Assembly: GCA_958295855.1 (NCBI GenBank)
Contig: OY282383.1
Span: 4,072,481-4,136,480, forward strand
Source: an uncultured Poribacteria bacterium
Lineage (GTDB): Bacteria; Poribacteria; WGA-4E; WGA-3G
Length of the DNA: 64,000 nucleotides
Direction: 5' to 3'
Positions within the stretch are counted from its first letter, which is position 1. Every line of letters begins with the position of its first letter. Below the pieces are notes generated by a model, which did no database searches, had not been told where the DNA came from, and worked only from the letters and a program-made list of their open reading frames with translations. This document shows, piece by piece, positions 15,967-24,854 of the stretch. Position numbers and translations under genes: made by a program.

Positions 15967-16821
15967 CTACAGGCCTGCGTTTGCCCACACGCGACCGAGT
16001 GATTCCGCAGTGGCTTTCGCTGCATCAGCAGGTGCCATGCCGTTCACCTTTTGGCTGAAAGGTTCCGGGGTTACGGGTCCCTCATAACCGATGTCTGTCA
16101 GGATGTGCATCAACTCGGTGAGGGGAATCACCCCAGTTTCAGCTGGAAGACAGCGGATATTGTCGATCTGGTCGTCCGCGTCTATGCCGGCGGGGGCATC
16201 ATTGATGTGGACATAAACGACATCCGATGTGGAGAGCTTTCGCACATCGTCAACGGTGGAACGGCAGGTGTACCAGTGCCATGTATCAAAGAGCAGTCCA
16301 ACGTTCCCCGTGCCGACCGCGGCAGCAAGCCCTAACATTGCATCCATTGAATAGGCAAAGAGGTATGTGGATGCTTTGCGGCTCGTCGCCGGTCCAATGA
16401 ATTCAAGCCCAATGGAATGCCCATGTGCTTTGAGAATTTCCGCAACAGGACGAAGCCGTTTGACAGAAAAATCCCAATTCTCCTGATAGGTCATATCGTT
16501 TGAAGCGGGTCCCACAACAGTCGTTGTGCGGTAGCATCCGAGTTCGGCAGCGAGTGCTGCGCGCGCAGGCAATTGCGCTAAGCCCGCATAATATTCGGCA
16601 TCGGCACCACGCCAATTGACACCGAACCCCCAGCCGCCCATCGCAATACCCGCTTCTGCCCAGAGGTCCGTGACGTATTGGACAGAGTGTTCTTCTGCCA
16701 GTTGACTGGCTTCGCCAATATCCAGGTCGAGGCCTTCAAAGCCTGCGTTTTTTGCGAGTGCTAAGCCTTCTTTCATATTCGCCCGGATGCCGATTGCACC
16801 GGTGCTCAGGTTTTTAAACAT
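15967..16821 (-). CDS. Sugar phosphate isomerase/epimerase-like TIM-barrel protein
   Basis: 284 residues from ATG 16821, preceded by AAAAAAGGAACAG; a longer in-frame reading to 16968 overlaps the PhyH gene and is not supported. Seen: AP-endonuclease-2/xylose-isomerase-like barrel motifs including GFEGLDLDIGEA, LGLEFIGPAT, NVGLLFDTWHWY (metal H/D), VYVHINDAP and GPVTPEPFS. Substrate is likely a ketose or inosose. In a cluster with Gfo/Idh and RraA, a typical inositol- or sugar-acid-type catabolic set. Confidence 0.88.
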   Translation of the reverse strand: MFKNLSTGAIGIRANMKEGLALAKNAGFEGLDLDIGEASQLAEEHSVQYVTDLWAEAGIAMGGWGFGVNWRGADAEYYAGLAQLPARAALAAELGCYRTTTVVGPASNDMTYQENWDFSVKRLRPVAEILKAHGHSIGLEFIGPATSRKASTYLFAYSMDAMLGLAAAVGTGNVGLLFDTWHWYTCRSTVDDVRKLSTSDVVYVHINDAPAGIDADDQIDNIRCLPAETGVIPLTELMHILTDIGYEGPVTPEPFSQKVNGMAPADAAKATAESLGRVWANAGL

Positions 16822-16922
16822 GATTTCTGTTCCTTTTTTGCTTGTGAAATAGTGTGGAAGAGTGGCAGTCTGGCGAAGCGGTTCTTTGCCCACTTTTATC
16901 CTTCCATGCGCTCCTTCTTCCA

Positions 16923-17630
16923 TCACCGTAATTTTTCGCCGCGCAAAACCTTCGCCGCAACCGCCCACGGATAGTCGCTGTCTTCAGCATTTGCATCCCG
17001 ATAGGTGGGAATCCACACCCAGCGTTCAGCACCGGATCGGTTTGGATGGCTGGCATGCAGTGTCAGGTCATGAAAAAAGACGGCACCGCCCGCTTCCAAT
17101 TCCGCGGTAACGGCGCGGCTTTCATCTACGGCACCCGGGCGAAGGCGATTTCCAAACCCGTGTCCATCGCCTGCATCCCCATCGTGGACGATAGCAGATT
17201 TGTGGGAGCCCGGAAACAGTTTGAGGCATCCGTTTTCAACAGTTGCATCGTCAAGTGCAACCCAGATGGAGAGCTTATGCGCGCCGTGCCAATAGTGCCA
17301 ATCCTGGTGCCACGGGCTTGCAAAGTCCATTGACTCGCTCTTAAACACCACCTTGTCACTCAGAAACTCAATATCTGGTGCGAGGATTCCCGCTAAAATA
17401 TCAAGTAACCGCGCATCGCCGACTGCGTCCTGAAAGACAGGGCTTCGAGCCGCTAAGCCGACATAAACGCCGTGCCCTGCGACGGTTCCCGTTTCTGCTT
17501 TCGCCGCCTCCAGAATATCAATGCATTCCAATTTAAGCCGCTGGACTTCGCTTCGTTCAAACAGGTTCGGTGCGATAGCGAAACCGGTTCTCGCAAAATC
17601 GTTGCGAAGCGTTGTCATGTCAGGCCTCAT
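16923..17630 (-). CDS. Phytanoyl-CoA dioxygenase family protein (PhyH)
   Basis: 235 residues. Metal ligands H108-x-D110 (SPWHQDWHYW) and a distal histidine at 192 (LTLHASHPNRS) with R198 for 2-oxoglutarate; the motif FPGSHKSA is typical of PhyH. ATG 17630 follows AAGGAAG that overlaps the stop of the upstream Gfo/Idh gene (3 nt between genes), so the two are cotranscribed and probably act on one substrate. Substrate unknown. Confidence 0.92.
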   Translation of the reverse strand: MRPDMTTLRNDFARTGFAIAPNLFERSEVQRLKLECIDILEAAKAETGTVAGHGVYVGLAARSPVFQDAVGDARLLDILAGILAPDIEFLSDKVVFKSESMDFASPWHQDWHYWHGAHKLSIWVALDDATVENGCLKLFPGSHKSAIVHDGDAGDGHGFGNRLRPGAVDESRAVTAELEAGGAVFFHDLTLHASHPNRSGAERWVWIPTYRDANAEDSDYPWAVAAKVLRGEKLR

Positions 17631-17633
17631 TTT

Positions 17634-18719
17634 TTAACTTCCTTCGGCTGTTTCAATGTGAACGTCGCGTCCTGTCTCGGCACTTTTGAGCAAGCCTTCC
17701 ATCATCTGCTGTACAATCAGCCCGTGGAGGAGCGGTGCCTTGCAGGTTACACCGTCTAGAATACACGCAATGAAGTGATCGGCGATGGCATCCCATGCTT
17801 CCTTATATTTGCCCGGTGGCAAATTCACATTGACATCCTCGTTTGTGCCGGAGTCGTCGGTTCGGTAAAGTCGCAGGGGACTTAGCGTCGCCCCTGCCTC
17901 TGTGCCGAACAGTTCTATCTGAAACTCATCCGGTTGGTGTGATGCCCAGAAGCTTTCGACTTGCAAGCCGAGCCTCTCTCCATGTTCGCTGACAAAGGTA
18001 ATGAAACCGCCTGCGTAGTCGTCTGCCTCATATTGCGAGTAGGTTTCCTTGGGTGGGCGGCTTCGATTCCAATAGCCGCGGCCCCGCGGTCCAAACTTCG
18101 CGCCTGCGGCACCGAGCACAGCAACCGGCTTTGGCAATCCTAGTATCCACCAGGCTGCGTCAAGCACGTGAACCCCCATATCGCGGAAAGCCCCGCCGCC
18201 TTTCTTGATGAAACCGAGATTCCATGCGGGTATACCGTTTCGGCGGACACTCCGCGCACGTGCGTAGTAGAGCTCGCCAAAATAATTATCGCGCGCGAGG
18301 TTACCGAGGTATTGGCAGCTGTCACCAAAACGGGTGGAGAGCGACATCATATTGACAACCCCCGCTGCTTCTGCTTCCGCAACCAATTGTTGCGCCGCTG
18401 CCTCAGAATCCGCCAGCGGTTTTGTCACCATAACGTGTTTCCCGTTCCGCACCGCTTCCAATGCTATCGGGACATGCCACTGATTCGGCGTTCCAACGAA
18501 CACTGCGTCAATATCGGGTGCCTTGCACATCGCTTTGTAATCGGTGTAAAGTTTAACCTCGCCAGGGAGCTCGGCAGCGAAGCCTTTCATCCGATCTTCA
18601 AGCAGATCGCAGAGGGCAACGACATGGCCGCGCGGGTTTCTTGAGAGTGCCGCGCCATTCGGGCGGCCGATACCCATCCCGACAACCGCGATGCGGACCG
18701 GTTTTTTTGGTGATGCCAT
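17634..18719 (-). CDS. Gfo/Idh/MocA-family oxidoreductase
   Basis: 361 residues. Rossmann motif IAVVGMGIGRPNG at 10-22, the catalytic-region TKPLAD (in place of EKP) near residue 100, and GGAFRDMGVHVLDAAWW in the C-terminal domain. Start behind TTGGAGAA. First gene of the cluster with PhyH, TIM-barrel and RraA genes: dehydrogenation, hydroxylation, isomerisation and aldol cleavage of a sugar-like compound is the inferred theme. The T in place of E before KP is a family variant. Confidence 0.92.
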   Translation of the reverse strand: MASPKKPVRIAVVGMGIGRPNGAALSRNPRGHVVALCDLLEDRMKGFAAELPGEVKLYTDYKAMCKAPDIDAVFVGTPNQWHVPIALEAVRNGKHVMVTKPLADSEAAAQQLVAEAEAAGVVNMMSLSTRFGDSCQYLGNLARDNYFGELYYARARSVRRNGIPAWNLGFIKKGGGAFRDMGVHVLDAAWWILGLPKPVAVLGAAGAKFGPRGRGYWNRSRPPKETYSQYEADDYAGGFITFVSEHGERLGLQVESFWASHQPDEFQIELFGTEAGATLSPLRLYRTDDSGTNEDVNVNLPPGKYKEAWDAIADHFIACILDGVTCKAPLLHGLIVQQMMEGLLKSAETGRDVHIETAEGS

Positions 18720-18747
18720 AAACTATTCTCCAAGTTTTTGATAGATA

Positions 18748-18945
18748 GTGGTGACGGCACACGGAGTGTGCCTACTACTTTTAATACGGCCTGCCCCGAG
18801 GATTTAATGCAGGGCTGACTTCGTTTTTAACAGGCGTAATGGTTCTGTGGTGACGGCACACGGAGTGTGCCTACTACTTTTAATACGGCCTGCCCCGAGG
18901 ATTTAATGCAGGGCTGACTTCGTTTTTAACAGGCGTAATGGTTCT
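18748..18945. repeat. Perfect 99-bp tandem duplication spanning the 3' end of the cytochrome gene
   Basis: 18748-18846 and 18847-18945 are identical over 99 bp. The right copy contains the last 22 codons of the cytochrome gene (stop complement TTA at 18880) plus the GGCACACGGAGTGTGCC palindrome. The left copy repeats both outside the gene. Confidence 0.95.
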
Positions 18946-19443
18946 GAGGTACGCCCAAATCGCCTTGAGATCGGCATCGCTCATCTGGGCGTAGTGCTTC
19001 GTTGGCATCGGGGGAAGAATCTTCCGATTGCTTTCGACACCTTGATGGTGTCCGGTGCGCATGGCGCCGATGAACATCTCCTCGTTCCACTCGCCGAGCC
19101 CCGTCTCCTTATCTGGGGTTAAGTTTGAGGCGAAACTTGTTCCGAAGGGCCCGGAGAAGGCACTCAATTGTGGAGAAATTAGGAGAAAAATGCCTTGCTG
19201 CATCATGCTGAAATTGTAACGTGGATAGGGCGCGTTCGCAGGATGCCCAGCGAGATACATGTCCATATTATATTCAGCACCGGCGCGCGGCGTATGGCAA
19301 TGCCCACACGCACTCACCGCATCCACAAGGTATTTTCCGCGCTGCACCATATCACTCTGACTTTGGACAGAGCGGATGCCGATAACCACAAACGTACCCA
19401 GAAAAAGAACGGTTAAGCCTAAGATTAAGAGGTTACGATTCAT
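18880..19443 (-). CDS. Mono-haem cytochrome c family protein
   Basis: 187 residues. N-terminal hydrophobic segment (LLILGLTVLFLGTFVVIGI), an anchor or signal, then the haem motif CGHCH (VSACGHCHTPRAG). A methionine ligand is possible near PPMPTKHYAQMSD; the C-terminal helix is DLKAIWAYLRTI. Expected in the periplasm, electron transfer. The 3' end lies in a 99-bp tandem duplication that leaves the coding frame intact. Upstream and convergent partners give no clear operon. Confidence 0.87.
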   Translation of the reverse strand: MNRNLLILGLTVLFLGTFVVIGIRSVQSQSDMVQRGKYLVDAVSACGHCHTPRAGAEYNMDMYLAGHPANAPYPRYNFSMMQQGIFLLISPQLSAFSGPFGTSFASNLTPDKETGLGEWNEEMFIGAMRTGHHQGVESNRKILPPMPTKHYAQMSDADLKAIWAYLRTITPVKNEVSPALNPRGRPY

Positions 19444-19816
19444 TTAATCAGGACGCTCCTCTTCATGCAATGGATTTTGAAATTACGGTTATTTTAGCAC
19501 AGGCAACAGATAGATGCAATGATTTTTTTATTTCACCTAGTAGGCGCGGTTTGTGAGCGCGCGAATGTAAGAAACGTAAGTCTGATATAAGGAGATATGT
19601 AGGTTGGGTTGAAGGGGAAACAACGAACGGATTTCCGGTTTCCAAATAGAGGTGCTGCGTTCCGAGACGGCTATCCTTGAGGCGGTTGTGCGTGAAACCC
19701 AACATCGCCACCCAAGGCACATGCCTGTGATGACGTGTTGCGTTTCACAAGGAAAGAGAACGTTTCCGTAGGCGCGGTTGGAAACGCGCGCCTACAAGAT
19801 GAAGATACACGAAACA
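19444..19816. other. Intergenic region with dispersed palindromes
   Basis: No gene seen over 373 bp. It contains GTTGGGTT near 19596 and AACCCAAC near 19697 as a wide inverted pair, and two TAGGCGCGGTT / CGCGCCTAC type phrases (about 19541 and 19770). The latter also occurs at about 22578-22605. Confidence 0.5.
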
Positions 19817-22549
19817 CTAGAAATTATAGGATAGTTTCGCGTAGTAAAGCCCACCGTTGAACCCGAATGGCGCGGACCTTCTGGAATAGGTGAAGATTCC
19901 GGGCGAGTCAGCAATGACGTGCCCCGTGCTGTCCGTTAAAGTGCCACTGCGTGTCTGGCCAATTTCGTTGACATCTGGCATCTGGTCAAACAAGTTGTTT
20001 ACACCGATAGTCAACGAAAGTCCTTCATTGAGCTGGTAATTGCTCTGGATATCGGTGAGCCATTTTCCATCATAGGTTTGGCGTGCCGGGTCATCGCCGC
20101 TCCCTTCTTGGACGGTGTAGCTGCCGAAGTAGCGTACTGCGCCGCCAATAGTGAGGGCGCCGACAATGTAATCCGCGCTGATGTTAATGCGGGTACTTGG
20201 CTGCCACTCCTCGATCATGGAGCGTTCCTGTGATGGGAAGAGGGTATCCTCAAACCCGACGAGGGTTGGGGGTGCCTCCACATCGCCGATAACCTCCGTG
20301 TCTGCCCATGTTGCTGCGACTTTCAGATTCAATAAGGATTCGTTGTCGAAAGCGTATAAATAGCCGGTGGCTATGTCAACGCCTTGCGTCCGCGTTTGTG
20401 CAACGTTTGTGAAAACCTGGGCTTTGTCGGCACCCGCCGCGGTTAAACCTGCGACGTTATCGGCACTAAAATCACCACTCAGAACGATACGGTCATCGAT
20501 TTGAATCATGAATCCATCCACGGTGACCCATAGGTTCTGAACAGGTTTCAACACAAGGCCGCCGGAAACGTTGAAAGCGGTCTCCTCTTTGAGTTCAGGG
20601 ATGCCGAGGGCTTCAGCGGCGGCACTGTCATTGCGGAACGTGCCAACTTCAAGCGCGACTTGTTCGCCATCCACATCCTTGAATTGCGTGCTAATGTTAT
20701 TAAAGTAGAGTTGTTGCAGTGAGGGGGCTCGGAAGCCTGTGCTTCCTGCGGCGCGCACCGCAACCTCCTGCGTAACATCATAGCGGGCGGTTGCTTTTCC
20801 GGTAATGGTGGTTCCGAAGTCGCTATACTGTTCCCCACGCACTGCAGCGCCCATCAGCACGCCGCTGCCAGGCACACCGCTGAGATACGATTCAAAATCT
20901 GCGTACCCTGCGAGAGTGGTTCGGCTTTCGTCCACTTCGTTGTCTGGCCGGAAGCCGGGGAACACCTGGATACCGCCACTAGCCCCGGGGTTTAGTCCTG
21001 CGTCAATCCATGACAGCGGTTCACCTGCATGAAGTCCGTAGCCTTCGCGCCGGAATTCGACACCGCCAGCTAAATTGACGAGCGAGGATTGATATTCAAT
21101 CGGGTAATTGAGATCCAAGTTGAAGGCAGTCTGTGAGAGTTCAAACCCACCTGCATCCGCGGAGGTTGGACTGCTGGCACCATAAGAAGCATTCAGGGAG
21201 TTAGAAACCAAAAAGTCAAACGTATTCAACCCATGATTGACGCTGACATCGACATTCAAATCCGTCGTTTCGTGTTTCCACGCCATTCCCAAAGCGAGGG
21301 AGACATCTTCAATGTTCGTGTTAATTTCCGGCAGGAACCCATCAGGGTAAATCTCTGTCACGGTGCGGTCTGCCTGATTTGCTCTGCGATAGAAGCCTGC
21401 ACTATTGTTTTGGCGCGTGGAGTACCCGCCGAACGAATAGAGCTCCAACCCTTCCATCAGGGGTAGCCCAAAGTTGTAAAATCCGACCTTTTGTGCCGAG
21501 TCGGCATCGCCGATGCGGAAGTTCTGTCGTTCAAAGGTGTATTCGCGCGAGTCGAACCACACCGGTTTCTCTTTATCGGTATCATCTGCGGGCCTGCCCG
21601 GATCTTCTTCTACCCAGTCATATTGCCGTTCAGCTGACAGGCCAGCACGGTTGGTGCGGTACCGGTCCCGCCATTCTGCGGTAAAATTAATGAAGCCGGA
21701 TTCGCCCACCTTCATGCCGTAGTTGGCATTTCCACTCCACGTATCGCCGTCGCCTTCGTAGGTTTGTCCCCAATAGACGTTGGCATCGCCGGTATCCACA
21801 TCGTCTTTTAGCACGATGTTAATCACACCTGCGATAGCATCTGAACCGTATTGCGCGGCAGCACCATCGCGGAGCACTTCAATCCGCTCTATCGCGGATG
21901 TCGGAATCGCGTTGAAATCGGTGCCAGCGGTGCCTCTGCCTACAGACGTATTCACGTGGAGTAGCGCGCTTTTGTGGCGGCGCTTGCCATTCACAAGAAC
22001 CAGCGTCTGGTCTGGGCCTAAGCCCCGCAACGTTGCTGGACGTAACGCATCTGTCCCGTCGCTGATTGTTGAACTCGAAAAGTTAAAGGACGGTACTAAC
22101 ATCTGTAGCACACGTCCTGTTTCAGATTGTCCGGTGAGACTGAGCTGTTTCCTATCAACCACGTCAATAGGCACTGGTGCCTGCAAAGCACGACGGCCTA
22201 TACTCCGCGTACCTACCACGACAACCGATTCAACGGTTTGGATTGGGGCAAGCATCACTGTCACTTCGGTTTGCCCAGCGGTGGTATTCAGCCGCTTGGG
22301 CGAAAACCCGATGGCCGTTACCTGCACGGACTGCGCACCTGTTACGTCAAACATGACGGCACCGGTATCGTCTGCGGTTTGTTCCTCAGCACCGATCTGG
22401 ACTTTTGCTCCGGAAATCGCATTCCCGTTCTGATCTTGAATAACTACCTTAAGTTCTGCTGCACTTGCAGCGAATGGCATGACTGATGCGATACCCAATA
22501 CAATAGCAAAAATGCACCAGAAATGCAGTTTATTCTCTGAAATTAGCAC
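19817..22549 (-). CDS. TonB-dependent outer-membrane receptor
   Basis: 910 residues, start GTG behind AAAGGAG. Signal peptide (about 1-30, ASAAEL), then a carboxypeptidase-regulatory-like beta-sandwich (about 31-105, NGNAISGAKVQIG). The plug domain spans about 115-245 (LRGLGPDQTLVLVNGKRRH, IERIEVLRDGAAAQYGSDAIAGVINIV), followed by a large beta-barrel ending YYAKLSYNF with the terminal aromatic residue typical of outer-membrane barrels. Takes up a large nutrient or siderophore; ligand unknown. The barrel is encoded without interruption. Confidence 0.95.
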   Translation of the reverse strand: MLISENKLHFWCIFAIVLGIASVMPFAASAAELKVVIQDQNGNAISGAKVQIGAEEQTADDTGAVMFDVTGAQSVQVTAIGFSPKRLNTTAGQTEVTVMLAPIQTVESVVVVGTRSIGRRALQAPVPIDVVDRKQLSLTGQSETGRVLQMLVPSFNFSSSTISDGTDALRPATLRGLGPDQTLVLVNGKRRHKSALLHVNTSVGRGTAGTDFNAIPTSAIERIEVLRDGAAAQYGSDAIAGVINIVLKDDVDTGDANVYWGQTYEGDGDTWSGNANYGMKVGESGFINFTAEWRDRYRTNRAGLSAERQYDWVEEDPGRPADDTDKEKPVWFDSREYTFERQNFRIGDADSAQKVGFYNFGLPLMEGLELYSFGGYSTRQNNSAGFYRRANQADRTVTEIYPDGFLPEINTNIEDVSLALGMAWKHETTDLNVDVSVNHGLNTFDFLVSNSLNASYGASSPTSADAGGFELSQTAFNLDLNYPIEYQSSLVNLAGGVEFRREGYGLHAGEPLSWIDAGLNPGASGGIQVFPGFRPDNEVDESRTTLAGYADFESYLSGVPGSGVLMGAAVRGEQYSDFGTTITGKATARYDVTQEVAVRAAGSTGFRAPSLQQLYFNNISTQFKDVDGEQVALEVGTFRNDSAAAEALGIPELKEETAFNVSGGLVLKPVQNLWVTVDGFMIQIDDRIVLSGDFSADNVAGLTAAGADKAQVFTNVAQTRTQGVDIATGYLYAFDNESLLNLKVAATWADTEVIGDVEAPPTLVGFEDTLFPSQERSMIEEWQPSTRINISADYIVGALTIGGAVRYFGSYTVQEGSGDDPARQTYDGKWLTDIQSNYQLNEGLSLTIGVNNLFDQMPDVNEIGQTRSGTLTDSTGHVIADSPGIFTYSRRSAPFGFNGGLYYAKLSYNF

Positions 22550-22994
22550 TTTAACTCCTTTATTTTAATATTCTAAGTGCGCGCGGTTAGAACCCGCGCC
22601 TACAAGAAGAGTTTCCGTTCGCGTAATGCCTATATTATAGACTTACGCAGCGTGAAAGTTGATTACATTAACAAGGCTGAGGGCGGGGATGCGCCCTTAC
22701 AAAGATAACACTTTTTAATTGTACATTATTTTTTGGCAAAATGCAAATTAAATGCGTGGAAACATATAAGCATTCGTTTTTTTTACAACAAACTCTGTTT
22801 TTATGTTATATTGCACAATATGGGCTTGCAAGCTACGCCCTAATTACAACAATGTCAACAATCTCGTCGTCGTGCAATTCATGGCACTACGAAAACCCAC
22901 ACAATGAATTGTGCGACTACGAATCCACTGATTTTAATGGACATGTCAGCAAGAAAAAGCTATTCACTTTCCGTTTAGAACTTCATAGGCAAAT
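22550..22994. other. Intergenic region with repeats
   Basis: No gene seen. It contains TAGAACCCGCGCCTACAAG (22585 area), a TATAAT on the minus strand (22634-22639) without a good -35, a GGGCTTGCAAGCTACGCCCTAA phrase (22820-22841) related to 11270-11295, and an inverted repeat of about 15 bp (22868-22882 and 22904-22918, NNTGCAATTCAT / ATGAATTGTGC). Confidence 0.5.
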
Positions 22995-24629
22995 ATGCAC
23001 GGTTTGATGATGAACTACCCATTGACACTCGCGCAGATTTTAGCGCATGCCCACCGCATCCATGGGGACAAACAGGTTCACACGTTGTTGCCCGACGGAA
23101 GGGTGCATCGTTATAGTTACGCTGTGTTATACGGGCGAGTGAAGCGGCTGGCAAACGTTCTTACCGGATTCGGTATACGGCCGGGCGATAGGGTTGCGAC
23201 TTACGCCGCCAATACCTATCAACACCTGGAGCTCTACTATGCGATTCCGTGTATTGGTGCTGTTCTCCATCCACTCAACGTTCGACTTGCCCCAACCCAA
23301 CTCGCTGAGATTGTGCGTGAGGCTGAGGACAGGCTCATCTTTGTCGATGGCGCATTCGCTGCGCAGTTTGCCGCATTGCAGCAGCACATCGACTGCCCGC
23401 ATACTGTCATTTTTAATGGCGCATCGAAAATGCCTGTTGGAGCACCTCTCACCAGATATGAGGCACTTATTTCCCAAGCGGACGACACTTATGCGTGGGA
23501 GATTCAAGATGAAAACTGGGCGATGGGGCTATGTTACACCAGCGGCACGAGCGGTGAACCACGGGGTGTCCTCTACACGCACCGCTCCATGTTTCTCCAC
23601 ACCCTTGCGGTGAATCAAGCAGATGCGTTCGGATTAACGGAGGCAGATGTGGTGCTGCCACTTGTTCCGATGTACCACGCGATGGGGTGGGGGTTGCCCT
23701 ACGCATGCATGTTTGTTGGAGCAGATATCGTGTTACCCGGTGCCAAGCCTGCGCGGGAAAGGTTAGTCCCCCCGCTTTGCGGGGGTGATAACCCTCTCGC
23801 TAATCTCATTGCGGAAACGGGTGTCACCGTCGCTGCCGGCGTGCCGACAGTCTGGGCGCAGGCTTATCCCGAATTGCGGAAAAGGGCACAGGATATTTCG
23901 TCCTTGCGACAGTTAATAGTTGGTGGGGAAGCGATGCCCCCGACGCTCATCGAAGCCTACGAAAAAGAGCTTGGGGTTGAGGTGCGCCACGCCTGGGGCA
24001 TGACAGAGATGTCGCCTACAGGCACGCTCTCCACCCTGCGCCGCGCACATCAGCAGTTGTCAGATACTGAAAAGTGGAAGGTTAAAGCGATGCAGGGGAG
24101 GCCGGTGCCGGGGGTTGAGATACGGCTCGCAACAGAAAGCGGGGCGGAACTTCCTTGGGACGGGAATACGATGGGAGAAGTGCAGGTGAGAAGTCATTGG
24201 ACAGCGCGCCGCTATTACAAGATTGAACCCACTGCGGAACATTTCACAACCGACGGGTGGTTGCGAACTGGTGATATTGCCACCATCAACGCAGAAGGCT
24301 ATATGCAGATTGTGGACCGGGCGAAGACACTCATCCGGAGCGGCGGTGAATCTATCTCAAGTGTCGCCCTAGAAGCTGCGCTGATGAAGCACCCACAGGT
24401 TGTTGAAGCGGCAGTTATCGGGGTGCCTGACGAAAAGTGGGGAGAACGCCCACTCGCCATCATTGTACTCACGCAACAAGCAGACGAGGGCACGCCTGCT
24501 GCACTGAAGCAGCACCTCGCTTCCGAGTTCCCTAAATTCTGGATCCCGGACAGATTTGTCTTTGTTGATGAAATTCCGAAAACCAGCGTTGGAAAATCCG
24601 ATAAACGCGCTATTTTGGCGTTTTTGTAA
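22995..24629 (+). CDS. Acyl-CoA synthetase / AMP-dependent ligase
   Basis: 544 residues, ANL superfamily. Seen: P-loop-like CYTSGTSGEPRGVLYTH near 177-193, the A5 region HAWGMTEMSPTGT, DGWLRTGDIA, and the C-terminal catalytic lysine region IPKTSVGKSDKRAI. Activates a carboxylic acid via AMP to the CoA thioester. ATG 22995 or 23007 (MMNYP); no Shine-Dalgarno. Residues about 256-266 (RLVPPLCGGDN) are encoded by a 33-bp palindrome and interrupt an otherwise standard family alignment (PAR..LANLIAETGVTVAAGVPTVW). Substrate unknown, most likely a medium- or long-chain acid. Confidence 0.9.
   Translation: MHGLMMNYPLTLAQILAHAHRIHGDKQVHTLLPDGRVHRYSYAVLYGRVKRLANVLTGFGIRPGDRVATYAANTYQHLELYYAIPCIGAVLHPLNVRLAPTQLAEIVREAEDRLIFVDGAFAAQFAALQQHIDCPHTVIFNGASKMPVGAPLTRYEALISQADDTYAWEIQDENWAMGLCYTSGTSGEPRGVLYTHRSMFLHTLAVNQADAFGLTEADVVLPLVPMYHAMGWGLPYACMFVGADIVLPGAKPARERLVPPLCGGDNPLANLIAETGVTVAAGVPTVWAQAYPELRKRAQDISSLRQLIVGGEAMPPTLIEAYEKELGVEVRHAWGMTEMSPTGTLSTLRRAHQQLSDTEKWKVKAMQGRPVPGVEIRLATESGAELPWDGNTMGEVQVRSHWTARRYYKIEPTAEHFTTDGWLRTGDIATINAEGYMQIVDRAKTLIRSGGESISSVALEAALMKHPQVVEAAVIGVPDEKWGERPLAIIVLTQQADEGTPAALKQHLASEFPKFWIPDRFVFVDEIPKTSVGKSDKRAILAFL
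23761..23793. repeat. In-frame palindromic element within the ligase gene
   Basis: GGTTA...CCCCCGC-TTT-GCGGGGG...TAACC, an inverted repeat of 33 bp (exactly 11 codons). Removing it joins GAA-A and CT to give ...PARETLANLIAETG, a natural family sequence. Related palindromes lie at 53680-53710 and 54345-54378, in intergenic DNA. Confidence 0.8.
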
Positions 24630-24731
24630 TAATTCGCCAAGCGTTCGTTAAAGCCGGAATGGCACGGAAGTTCTTTTGCGTTACCCGTTTCGCCCGCTGT
24701 CCGAAACTTCTGGCACGTGCCCTGCCCCTTC

Positions 24732-24809
24732 TGACAATTTGTCAAGGTTTTTGATAAACTTAATCGTAACCAATCTTGTTGAAACTTGTCGACAATCCGA
24801 TTGTGACAA
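24732..24809 (+). promoter_or_regulatory. Cluster of TTGTC/GACAA palindromes upstream of alcohol dehydrogenase
   Basis: Three inverted repeats share half sites: TGACAATTTGTCA (24732-24744), TTGTCGACAA (24786-24795) and TTGTGACAA (24801-24809). They precede the dehydrogenase start at 24855. Inferred operator sites for a dimeric regulator not seen in this window. Confidence 0.5.
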
Positions 24810-24854
24810 CGGAAAATCGGAGCGAAAACCCAATTGTGAAAAAGGAGAATTCCG

